Shown piece after piece: positions 15,462 through 23,977 of a stretch of 64,000 nt of DNA; position 1 is the first letter of the stretch; every line of letters begins with the position of its first letter. The translations under genes were made by a program, and so were the position numbers. Location of the stretch: the NCBI GenBank assembly GCA_963749515.1, contig CAVVMR010000001.1:496001-560000 (forward strand). The letters are read 5' to 3'. This DNA comes from Gaiellasilicea sp963749515 (lineage in GTDB: Bacteria; Actinomycetota; Thermoleophilia; Gaiellales; Gaiellaceae). Under the pieces are notes generated by a model. That model was not told the DNA's origin and ran no database searches. It saw only the letters and a list, made by a program, of their open reading frames with translations.

Positions 15462-16763
15462 ATGAGCGACGCCCTTCGTATCCTCGCGATCTTCCTGCTG
15501 GTGCTCGGGAACGCGGTGTTCGTCGCGGCCGAGTACGCGCTGGTGACTGCGCGCCGAACACGCCTGGAACCTGAGGCCGAGGCGGGGAGCCGCCGGGCCC
15601 GAGCTGCGCTGGACCTGATGGACCATCCGGTCAAGTTCATCAGCACCGTCCAGATCGGGATCACCGTCTTCGGCATCGCGCTCGGGGCAGTCGGACAGCC
15701 GCTGCTGTCCGGCTACTTCGACCCTGTCCTCTCGAACGGGATCGCCTACGCGCTCGCGTTCCTGATCCTCACGTACCTCAGCGTCGCGCTCGGCGAGCTC
15801 GTGCCGAAGGCGGTGGCGCTTCAGAAGGCGGAGTGGATCGCCAAGGGGCTCGCGATTCCGCTCGGGATCCTCCAGACGGTCGTGAAGCCGTTCAACTGGC
15901 TGCTGCAGATCTCCGCGAACACGGTCACGCGCCTCTTCGGGGTCACCCCGGCACCGGCAGGGGAGCTGGCCCACACCGAGGAGGACATCCGGCACATCGT
16001 CGCCGGCGCCGAGGATGCAGGCGTGATCGCGACGACCGAGGAGGAGATGCTCTACAAGGTCTTCGACTTCGCGGACAAGGAAGTCCACGAAGTGATGGTG
16101 CCGCGGCCCGAAGTGGTGGCGATCTCGATCACGCTGCCGACCGAGGAGGCGCTCGCGGCGCTGCTCGAGTCACCCTTCACCCGCTATCCCGTGTACCGCG
16201 AGTCGCTCGACGAGATCGCCGGGATCCTGCACGTGCGCGATCTCTTCTCGGCGCTGCACGACCGGGGGATGGCGGAGGTGCAGATCGAGCAGCTGCTGCG
16301 GCCGGTGTACATCGTCCCGGAGACCAAGGACCTGGCGGCGCTCCTGGCGGAGTTCCGCAAGCAGAATCAGCACATGGCCGTGGTGGTCGACGAGTACGGC
16401 GCGATGCAGGGAATCGTCACGCTCGAAGACCTGCTCGAGGAGATCGTCGGCGAGATCGAGGACGAGTTCGACCTCCCGGACGAGTCGATCGAGCGGCTCG
16501 ACGACACGCACATCCGGATCGACGGCACGTTCCCGATCGACGACTTCAACGAGCAGTTCGGGTGCCAGATCGACGTCGAGGACTACCACACGATGGCCGG
16601 GATGGTCTTCGGGGAGATCGGGCACGCGCCCGAGGTCGGCGACGAGGTCTCGGTCGACGGCATGACGCTGCGCGTCGTCGAGATCGAGGGCTCACGGATC
16701 CAGCGTCTCGAGGTGGAGTTCCGCGAGGCCCTCCCCGACCCCGACCCGGAGCCGGTGGAGTAG
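15462..16763 (+). CDS. CorC/HlyC-family membrane protein (DUF21-CBS-CorC_HlyC)
   Basis: 433 residues. The N-terminal DUF21 domain (1-190) has three or four membrane helices and the motif ALGELVPKAVALQ. Two CBS domains follow (about 205-330, including MVPRPEVVAIS and MAVVVDEYGAMQGIVTLEDLLEE). The C-terminal CorC_HlyC transporter-associated domain ends the protein. Members are linked to Mg/Co efflux or resistance, and the hemolysin label is historical. It precedes an FAH-family gene by 2 nt, probably only co-transcription. Confidence 0.88.
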   Translation: MSDALRILAIFLLVLGNAVFVAAEYALVTARRTRLEPEAEAGSRRARAALDLMDHPVKFISTVQIGITVFGIALGAVGQPLLSGYFDPVLSNGIAYALAFLILTYLSVALGELVPKAVALQKAEWIAKGLAIPLGILQTVVKPFNWLLQISANTVTRLFGVTPAPAGELAHTEEDIRHIVAGAEDAGVIATTEEEMLYKVFDFADKEVHEVMVPRPEVVAISITLPTEEALAALLESPFTRYPVYRESLDEIAGILHVRDLFSALHDRGMAEVQIEQLLRPVYIVPETKDLAALLAEFRKQNQHMAVVVDEYGAMQGIVTLEDLLEEIVGEIEDEFDLPDESIERLDDTHIRIDGTFPIDDFNEQFGCQIDVEDYHTMAGMVFGEIGHAPEVGDEVSVDGMTLRVVEIEGSRIQRLEVEFREALPDPDPEPVE

Positions 16764-16765
16764 CC

Positions 16766-17410
16766 GTGCTTCCGATCAAGCGTCCCGGCAAGGTGATCTG
16801 CGTCGGGCTGAACTACCGCGATCATGCCGAGGAGCAGGGCGTGCAGCTGCCGGAGCGGCCGCTCCTCTTCGCGAAGTGGCCGACGGCGCTGACCGGGCCC
16901 GGCGACCCGATCGTGCTGCCCTCGATCTCGGCGCAGGTGGACTACGAGGCGGAGCTCGGCGTGGTGATCGGCGCACGCGTGAAGGGAGTCCGGGTCGACA
17001 ACGCGCTCGAAGCCGTGCGCGGCTATGTCTGTGCGAACGACGTGACGGCCCGCGACCTCCAGCGCGCCGACCGGCAGTTCACCCGCTCGAAGTCGCTCGA
17101 CACGTTCGCGCCGGTCGGCGAGTTCGTGCCCGCGGCCGAGATCGGCGACCCGCAGAGCCTCCGGATCCGATGTCTCGTCAACGGCGAGGTCCGCCAGGAC
17201 TCGACGACTGCGAACATGATCTTCTCCGTCGCCGAGGTGATCGCGTTCGTCTCCGAGGCGATCACGCTCGAGCCGGGCGACCTCGTCCTGACCGGAACGC
17301 CCAGCGGCGTTGGCGTCTTCCGCGATCCGCCTGTCTTCCTCGCCGAAGGCGACGAGGTGACGGTCGAGATCGAGCGGCTCGGGACGTTGACGAACCCCGT
17401 TCGCGCCTGA
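16766..17410 (+). CDS. Fumarylacetoacetate-hydrolase-family protein
   Basis: A 214-residue FAH-fold enzyme starting at GTG 16766. Typical motifs are CVGLNYRDHAEE at the N-terminus, the metal-binding Glu residues in DYEAELGVVIG, the Asp in CANDVTARDLQ, and the loop LTGTPSGVGVF. The length matches the short FAHD1/ureidoglycolate-lyase/HpcE-like group, which cleave or isomerise 2-oxo acids or decarboxylate oxaloacetate. The exact substrate is not readable from sequence. Confidence 0.87.
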   Translation: MLPIKRPGKVICVGLNYRDHAEEQGVQLPERPLLFAKWPTALTGPGDPIVLPSISAQVDYEAELGVVIGARVKGVRVDNALEAVRGYVCANDVTARDLQRADRQFTRSKSLDTFAPVGEFVPAAEIGDPQSLRIRCLVNGEVRQDSTTANMIFSVAEVIAFVSEAITLEPGDLVLTGTPSGVGVFRDPPVFLAEGDEVTVEIERLGTLTNPVRA

Positions 17411-17414
17411 GCGG

Positions 17415-17432
17415 TGCATGTGTACCCATGCA
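17415..17432. terminator. Short inverted repeat in a convergent gap
   Basis: TGCATG (17415-17420) and CATGCA (17427-17432) flank 6 nt between the FAH gene and the SnoaL-like gene, which run tail to tail. It is a weak candidate bidirectional terminator with no T-run. Confidence 0.35.
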
Positions 17433-17828
17433 TCACTCGCCCCAAAAGGCGTCGAATGCAAGCGGATCGCTGGGTAACGCCAGCACCTCTGTCACGAGAC
17501 CGTCACGGATCGTGAAGAGCAGCAGCTGGTCGATGTCGATCGTTCGTCCTTTCCGCTCGCCGAGCGCTCGGTAGAGGCCGGCGCCGCGGTCCGCGCTGGC
17601 CAGAGCGTCGATGAACGTCGATCGGTACGTCCCGTTCGTCAGCTTCGGCAAGCGCGCCAGGAAACGGAAGATCTCGGTGCGCCCGCGGTAGGTGCCGGAC
17701 ATCACCCCCGTGCCGGGAACGTGCCAGACCGCGTCCTCCGCGAAGCAGTCGCGCAGCGCGAAGCCCTCCTTGTTCGCGAACGCCTTCATGATCCGCCGCA
17801 CGAGCGCCGCGTTGGCCGTGACGCTCAT
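17433..17828 (-). CDS. SnoaL/NTF2-like protein
   Basis: A 131-residue cone-shaped NTF2-fold protein. Helix VRRIMKAFANKEGFALRDCF leads to FAEDAVWHVPGTG and then the beta sheet with GRTEIFRFLARL. Such proteins are small-molecule isomerases, cyclases or ligand binders. No catalytic set points to a specific substrate. Its start overlaps the upstream 67-residue gene by 4 nt, so the two are co-translated. Confidence 0.75.
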   Translation of the reverse strand: MSVTANAALVRRIMKAFANKEGFALRDCFAEDAVWHVPGTGVMSGTYRGRTEIFRFLARLPKLTNGTYRSTFIDALASADRGAGLYRALGERKGRTIDIDQLLLFTIRDGLVTEVLALPSDPLAFDAFWGE

Positions 17829-18028
17829 CGTCCCTCAGCCCAGCGGTCGATGAGGCCGGCGACGTGGTGACGCTGCGCGTCCGTGAAGTCCATCCGCGCG
17901 AGCAGCCTGCGGGCCTCCTCGGGGTCGTCGTTCGCGACCGCGGCCTCGAGCCGCTCGCGCCAGGGCGTCGGCTCGCGCAGCTGCCGTCGCAGCCAGCGGA
18001 GAAGGCTCACGGCGGCCTGGTCGGTCAT
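17825..18028 (-). CDS. Small helical protein, unknown
   Basis: 67 residues, highly charged and helical (LLRWLRRQLREPTPWRERL and DPEEARRLLARMDFTDAQRHH). It is not recognised. It lies upstream of and overlaps the SnoaL-like gene. TAGCCT about 9 nt before ATG 18028 is a possible -10 box for the pair. It could be a regulatory partner of the SnoaL-like protein. Confidence 0.55.
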   Translation of the reverse strand: MTDQAAVSLLRWLRRQLREPTPWRERLEAAVANDDPEEARRLLARMDFTDAQRHHVAGLIDRWAEGR

Positions 18029-18049
18029 GGAAATGGCAGGCTATCGCCC

Positions 18050-18550
18050 ATGGACACGTTGCTCGCCATCGCGAGCAGGCGAGAGGTGCGCGAGTACGAC
18101 CCGCGTTCGCTGCCGGCGGAGGTGGAAGAGCGGATCCTCGACGCCGGGCGCCTCGCCGGAAGCTCGAAGAACCGGCAGCCGTGGAGGTTCCACGTCGTCC
18201 CGGGCGAGCTCCTCGTCGACTCCGTCTACGAGCCGACAAATCTCCGCGGCGCGCCGTTCGTCGTCGCGATCGTGGTGAGCGGCAAGGGGCCTGTCTCCTT
18301 CGATGCCGGCCGAGCGGCCCAGAACATGCTGCTCGCGGCCTGGAACGAGGGGGTGGGAGCTTCGCCGAACGGGATCTCCGACGAGCCGGCCGCTCGCGCC
18401 GCGCTCGAACTGGACGAGGAGGAGCGGATCGCGATCGTTCTCTCGTTCGGATACCCGGCCAAGCCGCGAGACCCGGAGTCGCGCACCGTGGACGAGTGGA
18501 GCGCCCGTGCCAAGCGCCGGCCGCTCCAGGAGAGCGTCCGGAGGCGATAA
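18050..18550 (+). CDS. Nitroreductase-family flavoprotein
   Basis: A 166-residue FMN-dependent NAD(P)H oxidoreductase. RREVREYDPRSLP at the start supplies FMN-phosphate contacts. SSKNRQPWRFHVV is the classical flavin-binding segment, and VLSFGYPAKP is the C-terminal FMN loop. The substrate could be nitroaromatic, quinone or F420-type. ATG 18050 fits the conserved N-terminus. It precedes the XdhC pair by 7 nt, where a separate GATAAT box is seen. Confidence 0.85.
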   Translation: MDTLLAIASRREVREYDPRSLPAEVEERILDAGRLAGSSKNRQPWRFHVVPGELLVDSVYEPTNLRGAPFVVAIVVSGKGPVSFDAGRAAQNMLLAAWNEGVGASPNGISDEPAARAALELDEEERIAIVLSFGYPAKPRDPESRTVDEWSARAKRRPLQESVRRR

Positions 18551-18557
18551 TCGAAGC

Positions 18558-18869
18558 GTGAAGGAGATCCTCCCCGAGATCGAGCGGTGGCAGGAGGCGG
18601 GCGAGCCGGTCGTCGTCGCCACGGTGATCGCAACGCGCCGCTCGTCACCCCGGCCGGTTGGCTCGAGCCTTGCGATCTCGGGGAGCGGGAAGCTGTGCGG
18701 CTCGGTCTCCGGAGGCTGCGTCGAGGGCGACGTCTTCCAGGAAGCCCAGGAGGTCCTGGCGTCAGGCGCACCGAAGCTGCTCTCCTACGGCATCTCGGAC
18801 GAGCAGGCTTGGGCCGTCGGCCTCCCCTGCGGGGGCGAGATCGACGTGTTCGTCGAGCGCCTTCCGTGA
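18558..18869 (+). CDS. XdhC/CoxI-family N-terminal module
   Basis: A 103-residue XdhC_CoxI domain protein: PVVVATVIATRRSSPRPVGSS, then CGSVSGGCVEGDV with the conserved Cys, and CGGEIDVFVE at the end. In XdhC this half inserts sulfurated molybdenum cofactor into xanthine-dehydrogenase-type enzymes. GTG 18558 is preceded by GATAAT 6 nt upstream. The C-terminal Rossmann half is a separate overlapping gene. No molybdenum hydroxylase subunit is present in this window. Confidence 0.85.
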   Translation: MKEILPEIERWQEAGEPVVVATVIATRRSSPRPVGSSLAISGSGKLCGSVSGGCVEGDVFQEAQEVLASGAPKLLSYGISDEQAWAVGLPCGGEIDVFVERLP

Positions 18870-19606
18870 TCGACCGCCTGCTCGCGCTCCAGCGCGACGG
18901 CGGCCGCGGCGTCGTCCTCACGGTGGTCGAGGGCGACGGGGTCGGGACGAAGCTCCTCGTGCTCGAGGGAGGAGAGACCGTCGGCGACGGGTCGGCCGAG
19001 CTTGCAGCCCACGCCGATGAGCTGATCCGCGGTGCGCGCAACCGGATGCTCGAGCTCGAGGGCCGGAAGGTCTTCGCCGAGGTCTACGGCCCGCCGCCCC
19101 GCCTGCTGGTCTACGGCGCGGTGGACACCGCCGAGTCGCTCGCGGCCGCGGCGAACCAGCTCGGCTGGACGACGATCGTCGCAGACGCGCGCGCCAAGTT
19201 CGCGACCCGGGAGCGGATCCCGAGCGCCGACGAGCTGATCGTCGCCTGGCCGGAGGAGACGTTCGCCCAGGTCGCCCCCGACCACGCGACGGCGATCGTG
19301 ATCCTCACCCACGACGACAAGTTCGACCTGCCGGCGCTCGAGCTGGCGCTCGCGAGCGATGCGTTCTACATCGGGTTGATCGGCGGCCGCCGGAACCAGG
19401 AGAAGAAGCGCGAGCGGCTGCGCGAGCTGGGCGTGGACGAGGCCGCGATCGAGCGGATCGCCGGCCCGTGCGGGCTCGACATCGGCGCCGACACCGGCCC
19501 CGAGGTGGCGCTCTCGATCCTGGCCGAGGCGATGGCCGTGCGGAACGGACGTGGCGGCGGGCCGCTCAGGCAGTCGGGACAGCGAATCCACGCCGAGGTT
19601 CCGTGA
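18866..19606 (+). CDS. XdhC C-terminal (Rossmann) module
   Basis: 246 residues starting in a GTGA overlap. The XdhC_C domain has LLVYGAVDTAESLAAAANQ (NAD-like Rossmann loop), IVILTHDDKFDLPAL, and YIGLIGGRRNQEKKRERL followed by IAGPCGLDIGADT and EVALSILAEAMA. It should work with the preceding gene in molybdenum-cofactor handling. The first ~80 residues resemble the linker region of full-length XdhC. It overlaps the alcohol dehydrogenase start by 4 nt. Confidence 0.87.
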   Translation: MIDRLLALQRDGGRGVVLTVVEGDGVGTKLLVLEGGETVGDGSAELAAHADELIRGARNRMLELEGRKVFAEVYGPPPRLLVYGAVDTAESLAAAANQLGWTTIVADARAKFATRERIPSADELIVAWPEETFAQVAPDHATAIVILTHDDKFDLPALELALASDAFYIGLIGGRRNQEKKRERLRELGVDEAAIERIAGPCGLDIGADTGPEVALSILAEAMAVRNGRGGGPLRQSGQRIHAEVP

Positions 19607-20688
19607 AGACGCGCGCCGCCGTCATGCACGAGCCCGGGCGCCTGCAGCTCGAAGAGATCGAGCTCGAGGAGCCGCTGCCGGGCGAGGTCGTCGTGCGGAT
19701 GAGCGCCGTCGGCGTCTGCGGCACCGACCTGCACTCCTACAAGGGCGAGTGGACCCGACCGACGCCGATCGTGCTCGGCCACGAGGGCGCCGGTGTGATC
19801 GAGGCCGGCGACGGCGCGGGGTTGCGGGAGGGCGAGCGAGTCGTCCTGTCGTGGGCGCCGGCGTGCGGCGAGTGCGGCCCCTGCCGCCGCGGTCGTCCCG
19901 CTGCGTGCGGCCCGCTCTCCTCGGCGATCGGCCGCGGGACGCTGCTCGACGGCCGGACGGGGTTGTCGCTCGACGGCAAGCCGCTGTACCGCGGCACCGC
20001 AACCGGTGCGCTCGCCGAACGGGTCGTCGTGGCGGCCGGCGCGGCGATGCCGCTCGGTGACGACGTCCCATTCGAGCAGGCGGCTCTCCTCGGCTGCGCC
20101 GCGCTGACGGGGATCGGTGCGGTCCTGAACGCCGCCCGGCCCGAGCCCGGCTTCACGGCGCTCGTGATCGGCGCCGGCGGCGTCGGCCAGTTCGTCGTCC
20201 AGGGAGCCCGGATCGCCGGTGCGACCGAGATCCTCGTCGTCGACCCGGTCGAGGCCCGACGCAAGCAGGCGCTCGGGCTCGGCGCGACGCGCGCGTGTGC
20301 GCCCGACGACGTGCGGGAGGCGGTCGGGGAGCTCGACCGCGAGGGCGTCGACTACGCCTTCGACGCCGTCGGCGCGCCCGCGACGACGAAGCTCGCGCTC
20401 CGCTGGACCCGCGCAGGGGGCACGGCGATCGTCGTCGGCTTGCCGGCCGCAGGGGAGAAGCTCGAGCTCGACCCGCTCGAGTTCTCGAACCGGGAGAAGA
20501 CGCTCACCGGGACGATCTACGGCTCCGAGGATCCGGGGGTCGCCCTGCCTCGCATCCTGGGCCTCGTTCGCTCCGGCGAGCTCGACCTGGCGAGCCTCGT
20601 CGGCCCCTCGTTCCCGCTCGACCGCGCCGATGACGCTTTCCAGGCCAGCCTCGCCGGTGAGCCGGGCCGAGTTCTCGTGACCCCGTAA
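19603..20688 (+). CDS. Zinc-dependent alcohol dehydrogenase (MDR family)
   Basis: 361 residues. Catalytic zinc ligands lie in VGVCGTDLHS and GHEGAGV. Cys-rich ACGECGPCRRG supplies the structural zinc, and the NAD-binding loop is VIGAGGVGQFVVQGA. The closest pattern is the class III/mycothiol-dependent type, but no specificity residue is decisive. GTG 19603 overlaps the XdhC module, so an aldehyde/alcohol function linked to a molybdo-enzyme is conceivable. Confidence 0.87.
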   Translation: MKTRAAVMHEPGRLQLEEIELEEPLPGEVVVRMSAVGVCGTDLHSYKGEWTRPTPIVLGHEGAGVIEAGDGAGLREGERVVLSWAPACGECGPCRRGRPAACGPLSSAIGRGTLLDGRTGLSLDGKPLYRGTATGALAERVVVAAGAAMPLGDDVPFEQAALLGCAALTGIGAVLNAARPEPGFTALVIGAGGVGQFVVQGARIAGATEILVVDPVEARRKQALGLGATRACAPDDVREAVGELDREGVDYAFDAVGAPATTKLALRWTRAGGTAIVVGLPAAGEKLELDPLEFSNREKTLTGTIYGSEDPGVALPRILGLVRSGELDLASLVGPSFPLDRADDAFQASLAGEPGRVLVTP

Positions 20689-20691
20689 CGC

Positions 20692-21687
20692 CTACTCGGG
20701 CAGCGACTCGCGGAGGAAGCGCAGCAGGTTCCCGGAGAGCAGTCCGTCCAGGCGCTCGTCCTTCCAGCCGCGGCTGCGTAACGCCTCCACCAGCGCGTCG
20801 TAGTCCTCCGGCCCCGTAAGCCCGTCGATCGTTGCGCCCACGTCGAGCCCGGGCGGCAGCAAGCCGTCGGGCGGCACGGGCTTCGGCATGAGTGCGTGCA
20901 GCCGCTTCGTCCAGTCCGCTCCCAGGCAGACCCGATCGGGCCCCATGAGCTCGACGGCATGCTCCACGTGGTCGATCGCACGCTCGATCGTTCGCCGCTC
21001 CGGGTCGACTGCGATCGGGTGCAGCATCACGCCGAAGATCCCGTCGCGCTCGGCGAGGGCGCGCAGCTGATCGTCCGTGACGTTGCGCGGATGGTCGTTG
21101 ACGGCGTGGCAGCCCGCGTGCGTGATGCAGACGCGCCCCTCGTACGCGGCGACGCACTCGTCGAAGAGCTTCGGCGAGGCGTGCGCCAGGTCCAGGACGA
21201 TCTCGCGCTCGGCGAGAACGGGGAGCAGCGAACGGCCGAGCCGTGAGAGGCCACCCTCGTCCGCGGCGCCGTCGGCAAAGGGGTTCCGCCGGTTCCAGGT
21301 CAGCCCGGCCATGCGCAGGCCCAGCTCCCAGAAGACGTCGGCACCCCAGAGCTCGTAGCCGAACGGCTCGACGCCCTCGAACGCGAGCATCAACCCGATT
21401 CGCTCGCCGCTCTCGACGAGATCGAGGTCGGAGCGTGTCCGCACCGCGACCACTCGATCGGCGTTCTCGCGCACCGCTCGGTGGAACGAAGCAGCCTGCC
21501 CGAGCGCGTCACGAAGCGTCCCCTCAGGCTGCCGCTCGAGCTCGACGAAGATCGGACAGATCTGAAGCCCGACGCCGCCGGCCTCGAGGAGCGGCAGCCA
21601 CGTCTCCGCGAAGACGTTGCGCTCGCCGAGCCGGTGCTCGCGGTGCGCGAGCTCCAGCAGCAGGTCGTTGTGGGCGTCGGCGATCAA
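20692..21687 (-). CDS. Peptidase M19 (renal/membrane dipeptidase family)
   Basis: A 331-residue amidohydrolase-fold dipeptidase. Metal ligands are visible in DAHNDLL (residues 4-10), AFEGVEPFG (bridging Glu), LDLAHAS and ITHAGCHAV, with LGADW near the C-terminus. It cleaves dipeptides, including some with D-residues. The start is TTG 21687 with GATAGT 7 nt upstream. It ends 3 nt from the alcohol dehydrogenase stop. Confidence 0.88.
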   Translation of the reverse strand: MIADAHNDLLLELAHREHRLGERNVFAETWLPLLEAGGVGLQICPIFVELERQPEGTLRDALGQAASFHRAVRENADRVVAVRTRSDLDLVESGERIGLMLAFEGVEPFGYELWGADVFWELGLRMAGLTWNRRNPFADGAADEGGLSRLGRSLLPVLAEREIVLDLAHASPKLFDECVAAYEGRVCITHAGCHAVNDHPRNVTDDQLRALAERDGIFGVMLHPIAVDPERRTIERAIDHVEHAVELMGPDRVCLGADWTKRLHALMPKPVPPDGLLPPGLDVGATIDGLTGPEDYDALVEALRSRGWKDERLDGLLSGNLLRFLRESLPE

Positions 21688-21732
21688 CGGGCTGACTATC
21701 CTCTCAGCGATTTACCTCGGCATGGGGATCAG

Positions 21733-22212
21733 TTGACGTCACTCTCGCTCTACGAAGACCTCCTGGCGCCGGGCGAGAAGCTCGAGCTCTCGCGCGGCGG
21801 CCGGATCGTGTACGTCGCCTCCGGCGAGCTCGCGACGCTGCATGCCGGCCACGCCGCCTTCGGCGCGGACGAGGCTGTGCTGGTTGCCGGCGCCGACGGC
21901 GCGACCGTGCTCAGGTGGGAGCTCACCGAGTGGTCGGTCGAGGATGCGAAGCTCTCGGCGCACATCAAGCTCGATCCGTGGGCCGACTATGCGATGCGCT
22001 GCGAGCGCGACGGCGGCGCGGCAGCTGGGCCGGGGATCGGCTGCGTCCTCCGAGGCGAGCTCATCGTCGACGGAGAGCTCGTGCAGCCCTTCGGCGCGTT
22101 CGTCGAGCCGGCCGAGCTGGCGGGCCACGGGTCGTTCGTCCGCGTCGTCCTGGTGCGCGCCGAGGAGTCGAACGGCGCCGAAGCGCTCGCCCAGGGGGCG
22201 ATCCATCTTTGA
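21733..22212 (+). CDS. Cupin-like small protein
   Basis: About 159 residues with two similar beta-rich halves: LSRGGRIVYVASGELATLHAG and CVLRGELIVDGELVQPFGAF. Both look like cupin strands, with few of the usual metal-binding His. TTG 21733 is the best in-frame start just after the divergent promoter region; the exact start is uncertain. No pathway context is visible. A metal-free bicupin sensor or storage role is possible. Confidence 0.55.
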   Translation: MTSLSLYEDLLAPGEKLELSRGGRIVYVASGELATLHAGHAAFGADEAVLVAGADGATVLRWELTEWSVEDAKLSAHIKLDPWADYAMRCERDGGAAAGPGIGCVLRGELIVDGELVQPFGAFVEPAELAGHGSFVRVVLVRAEESNGAEALAQGAIHL

Positions 22213-22255
22213 CTGTCCGGGAGGGACGCGCAGGCGCGGAGAGAAGGGAGTCGGT

Positions 22256-22861
22256 ATGAGATTCGTGCTCGCTGCCGTCCTCGTGCTGGCATTCGCCGGC
22301 TGCGGCTCCGACGACGGCAACGACGCCGCCTCGACTCAGCCCGTGACGGTGACCGAGACGGTCATCGTCACGGAGACCGCCTCAGACGAGCCCGAGGTGA
22401 CGTGCTCGACCGCCGGCCTGCGGCTGACGCTGCCCGACCAGGAGCTGCCGGCCGAGGTGGCCGAGGTCCGGAAGCGCGTCTTCGACGCGGCGGTCGCGTG
22501 CGACTACGACTCCCTGGAGCAGGTCGCGCTCGAAAAGGGCGCCGGCTTCACGTTCACGTACGGCGGCGAGACGGATGCGTCCGAGTACTGGAGCAGGCTC
22601 GAGGACGAGGGCACCGAGGAGCCGATGCGGGCCCTCACGACGATCCTCACGATGCCGTACACACGGAACGAGTCCGGCTCCTACGCATGGCCGACGGCCT
22701 ACAGCGAGCGGCCGACGGAGGAAGCCTGGCAGGCGCTCGTCGATGCCGGCCTGTACACGCAGGAGCAGATCGATTCGATGAAGACCGCCGGCAGCTACCT
22801 CGGCTGGCGCACCGCGATCACCACCGACGGTGATTGGCAGTTCTTCGTCGCCGGCGACTGA
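22256..22861 (+). CDS. Putative lipoprotein
   Basis: 201 residues with a clean lipobox (VLVLAFAGC, lipidated Cys about residue 17), a Thr-rich linker (VTVTETVIVTE) and a globular domain. The end contains SYLGWRTAITTDGDWQFFVAGD. AGAAGGGAG just upstream is a strong SD site, so this message has a leader. The domain resembles uncharacterised actinobacterial lipoproteins and no enzymatic motif is seen. Confidence 0.7.
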   Translation: MRFVLAAVLVLAFAGCGSDDGNDAASTQPVTVTETVIVTETASDEPEVTCSTAGLRLTLPDQELPAEVAEVRKRVFDAAVACDYDSLEQVALEKGAGFTFTYGGETDASEYWSRLEDEGTEEPMRALTTILTMPYTRNESGSYAWPTAYSERPTEEAWQALVDAGLYTQEQIDSMKTAGSYLGWRTAITTDGDWQFFVAGD

Positions 22862-22906
22862 TCGGCTCCGCCCGGCAGCAGTGCAGCCGGTTGGCAGAAT
22901 GCGGGC

Positions 22907-23767
22907 TTGAGCTCCTTCCCCCTGCCGACGGGCTCCGGCACGGTCGTTGTTCCGGCACCTGCCTCCGGCCCGCAGAACTGGGCCGGCGCGCCGAGCGCGG
23001 CCTACGACGAGGACGGCTCGATTGTCCTCGCCTACCGGGTGCGCGGGGCCGAAGGCCCCACCGACGCGAACGTCATCGCCCGCTCTGCAGACGGTGAGCG
23101 CTTCGAGACCGTCGTCACGCTCGACAAGGAGCGCTGGGGCGCCGCGATGGTGGAGCGCACCACGCTCATCCGCCTCGACGACGGCCGCTGGCGGCTCTAC
23201 GTTTGTTGCGCGACGCCGAACAGCAAGCACTGGTGGATCGGGCTCATCGAAGCACCGACGCTGGCAGGGCTTGCGGACGCCGGCATCCGCCCGATCTTCC
23301 CCGGCGACGAGTCCGTCGGCGTCAAGGACCCGGTGATCCAGCGCCGCGACGGCCGCTGGCACGCCTGGATCTGCTGCCACCCGCTCGACGTGGAGGGCGA
23401 GGAGGACCGGATGGCGACCGGGTATGCGACGAGCGCCGACGGGCTCGACTGGGACTGGCACGGGTCGGTGCTCGCCGGCCGCCCCGGCGAGTGGGACGCG
23501 CGCGGCGCGCGCCTCACCGCCGTTCTCCCCGACGGGAGAGCCGCCTACGACGGCCGCGCGACGAAGGAGCAGAACTGGTTCGAGCGGATCGGGGTCGCAG
23601 AGCCGGACGGAGACGGCTTCGCCGCGACCGGGGACGCGCTCGTCGACGCGCGCTACCTGGAGATCCTCCCGCTCGAGGGTGGCGGCTACCGGCTCTACTA
23701 CGAGGCGCGGCTGCCCGACGAGAGCCACGAGCTGCGAACGGAGACGGTGGCTACAGGTAGGTCATGA
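22907..23767 (+). CDS. Five-bladed beta-propeller glycosidase-like protein
   Basis: 286 residues with TTG start 22907 (CAGAAT 6 nt upstream). Repeated blade signatures such as YDEDGSIVLAYRVRG, LDDGRWRLYVCC, VKDPVIQRRDGRWHAW and ADGLDWDWHGSV fit the GH32/43/62/130 clan of five-bladed propellers. Asp in VKDPVI may be an active-site acid. No signal peptide is evident, so it is cytosolic or non-classically exported. Substrate unknown. Its 3' end overlaps the 51-residue gene on the other strand by 17 nt. Confidence 0.7.
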   Translation: MSSFPLPTGSGTVVVPAPASGPQNWAGAPSAAYDEDGSIVLAYRVRGAEGPTDANVIARSADGERFETVVTLDKERWGAAMVERTTLIRLDDGRWRLYVCCATPNSKHWWIGLIEAPTLAGLADAGIRPIFPGDESVGVKDPVIQRRDGRWHAWICCHPLDVEGEEDRMATGYATSADGLDWDWHGSVLAGRPGEWDARGARLTAVLPDGRAAYDGRATKEQNWFERIGVAEPDGDGFAATGDALVDARYLEILPLEGGGYRLYYEARLPDESHELRTETVATGRS

Positions 23768-23906
23768 GCTTCGCGCCATGACCGCACTCGCGGTGCTTCA
23801 CACCGCAGCGGCGGCAGTCCCAGTGCTCCCAGACGATCCACTTCATGTGCGGGAGCTCGAGCGCGATCAACGCGAAGCACCAGATCAGGACTTGCCCGTC
23901 GCTCAT
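23751..23906 (-). CDS. 51-residue zinc-knuckle protein (below usual ORF size cut-offs)
   Basis: A short gene in the gap after malate synthase. The product starts MSDGQVLIWCFALIALELPH, a possible amphipathic or short membrane-associated helix. It then has CRRCGVKHRECGHG, a compact Cys/His cluster (C-x2-C-x3-H-x2-C-x-H) suited to one zinc ion. GAGAGGG and AGGAG lie directly before ATG 23906. It ends overlapping the propeller gene tail to tail. The function is unknown. The absence of stops and the clean metal cluster argue that it is coding. Confidence 0.6.
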   Translation of the reverse strand: MSDGQVLIWCFALIALELPHMKWIVWEHWDCRRCGVKHRECGHGAKLMTYL

Positions 23907-23951
23907 CTCCTAACCCTCTCGGTTTCTGCCCCTGCAGCGCAATGGGCCGGA

Positions 23952-23971
23952 CGGCCGGTTCTCCCCGGCCG
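23952..23971 (-). terminator. Hairpin after malate synthase
   Basis: CGGCCGG (23952-23958) pairs with CCGGCCG (23965-23971) with a 6-nt loop, 7 nt past the malate synthase stop. No U-tract follows. It is probably a 3'-end stabiliser or factor-assisted terminator. Confidence 0.5.
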
Positions 23972-23977
23972 CGGGAC

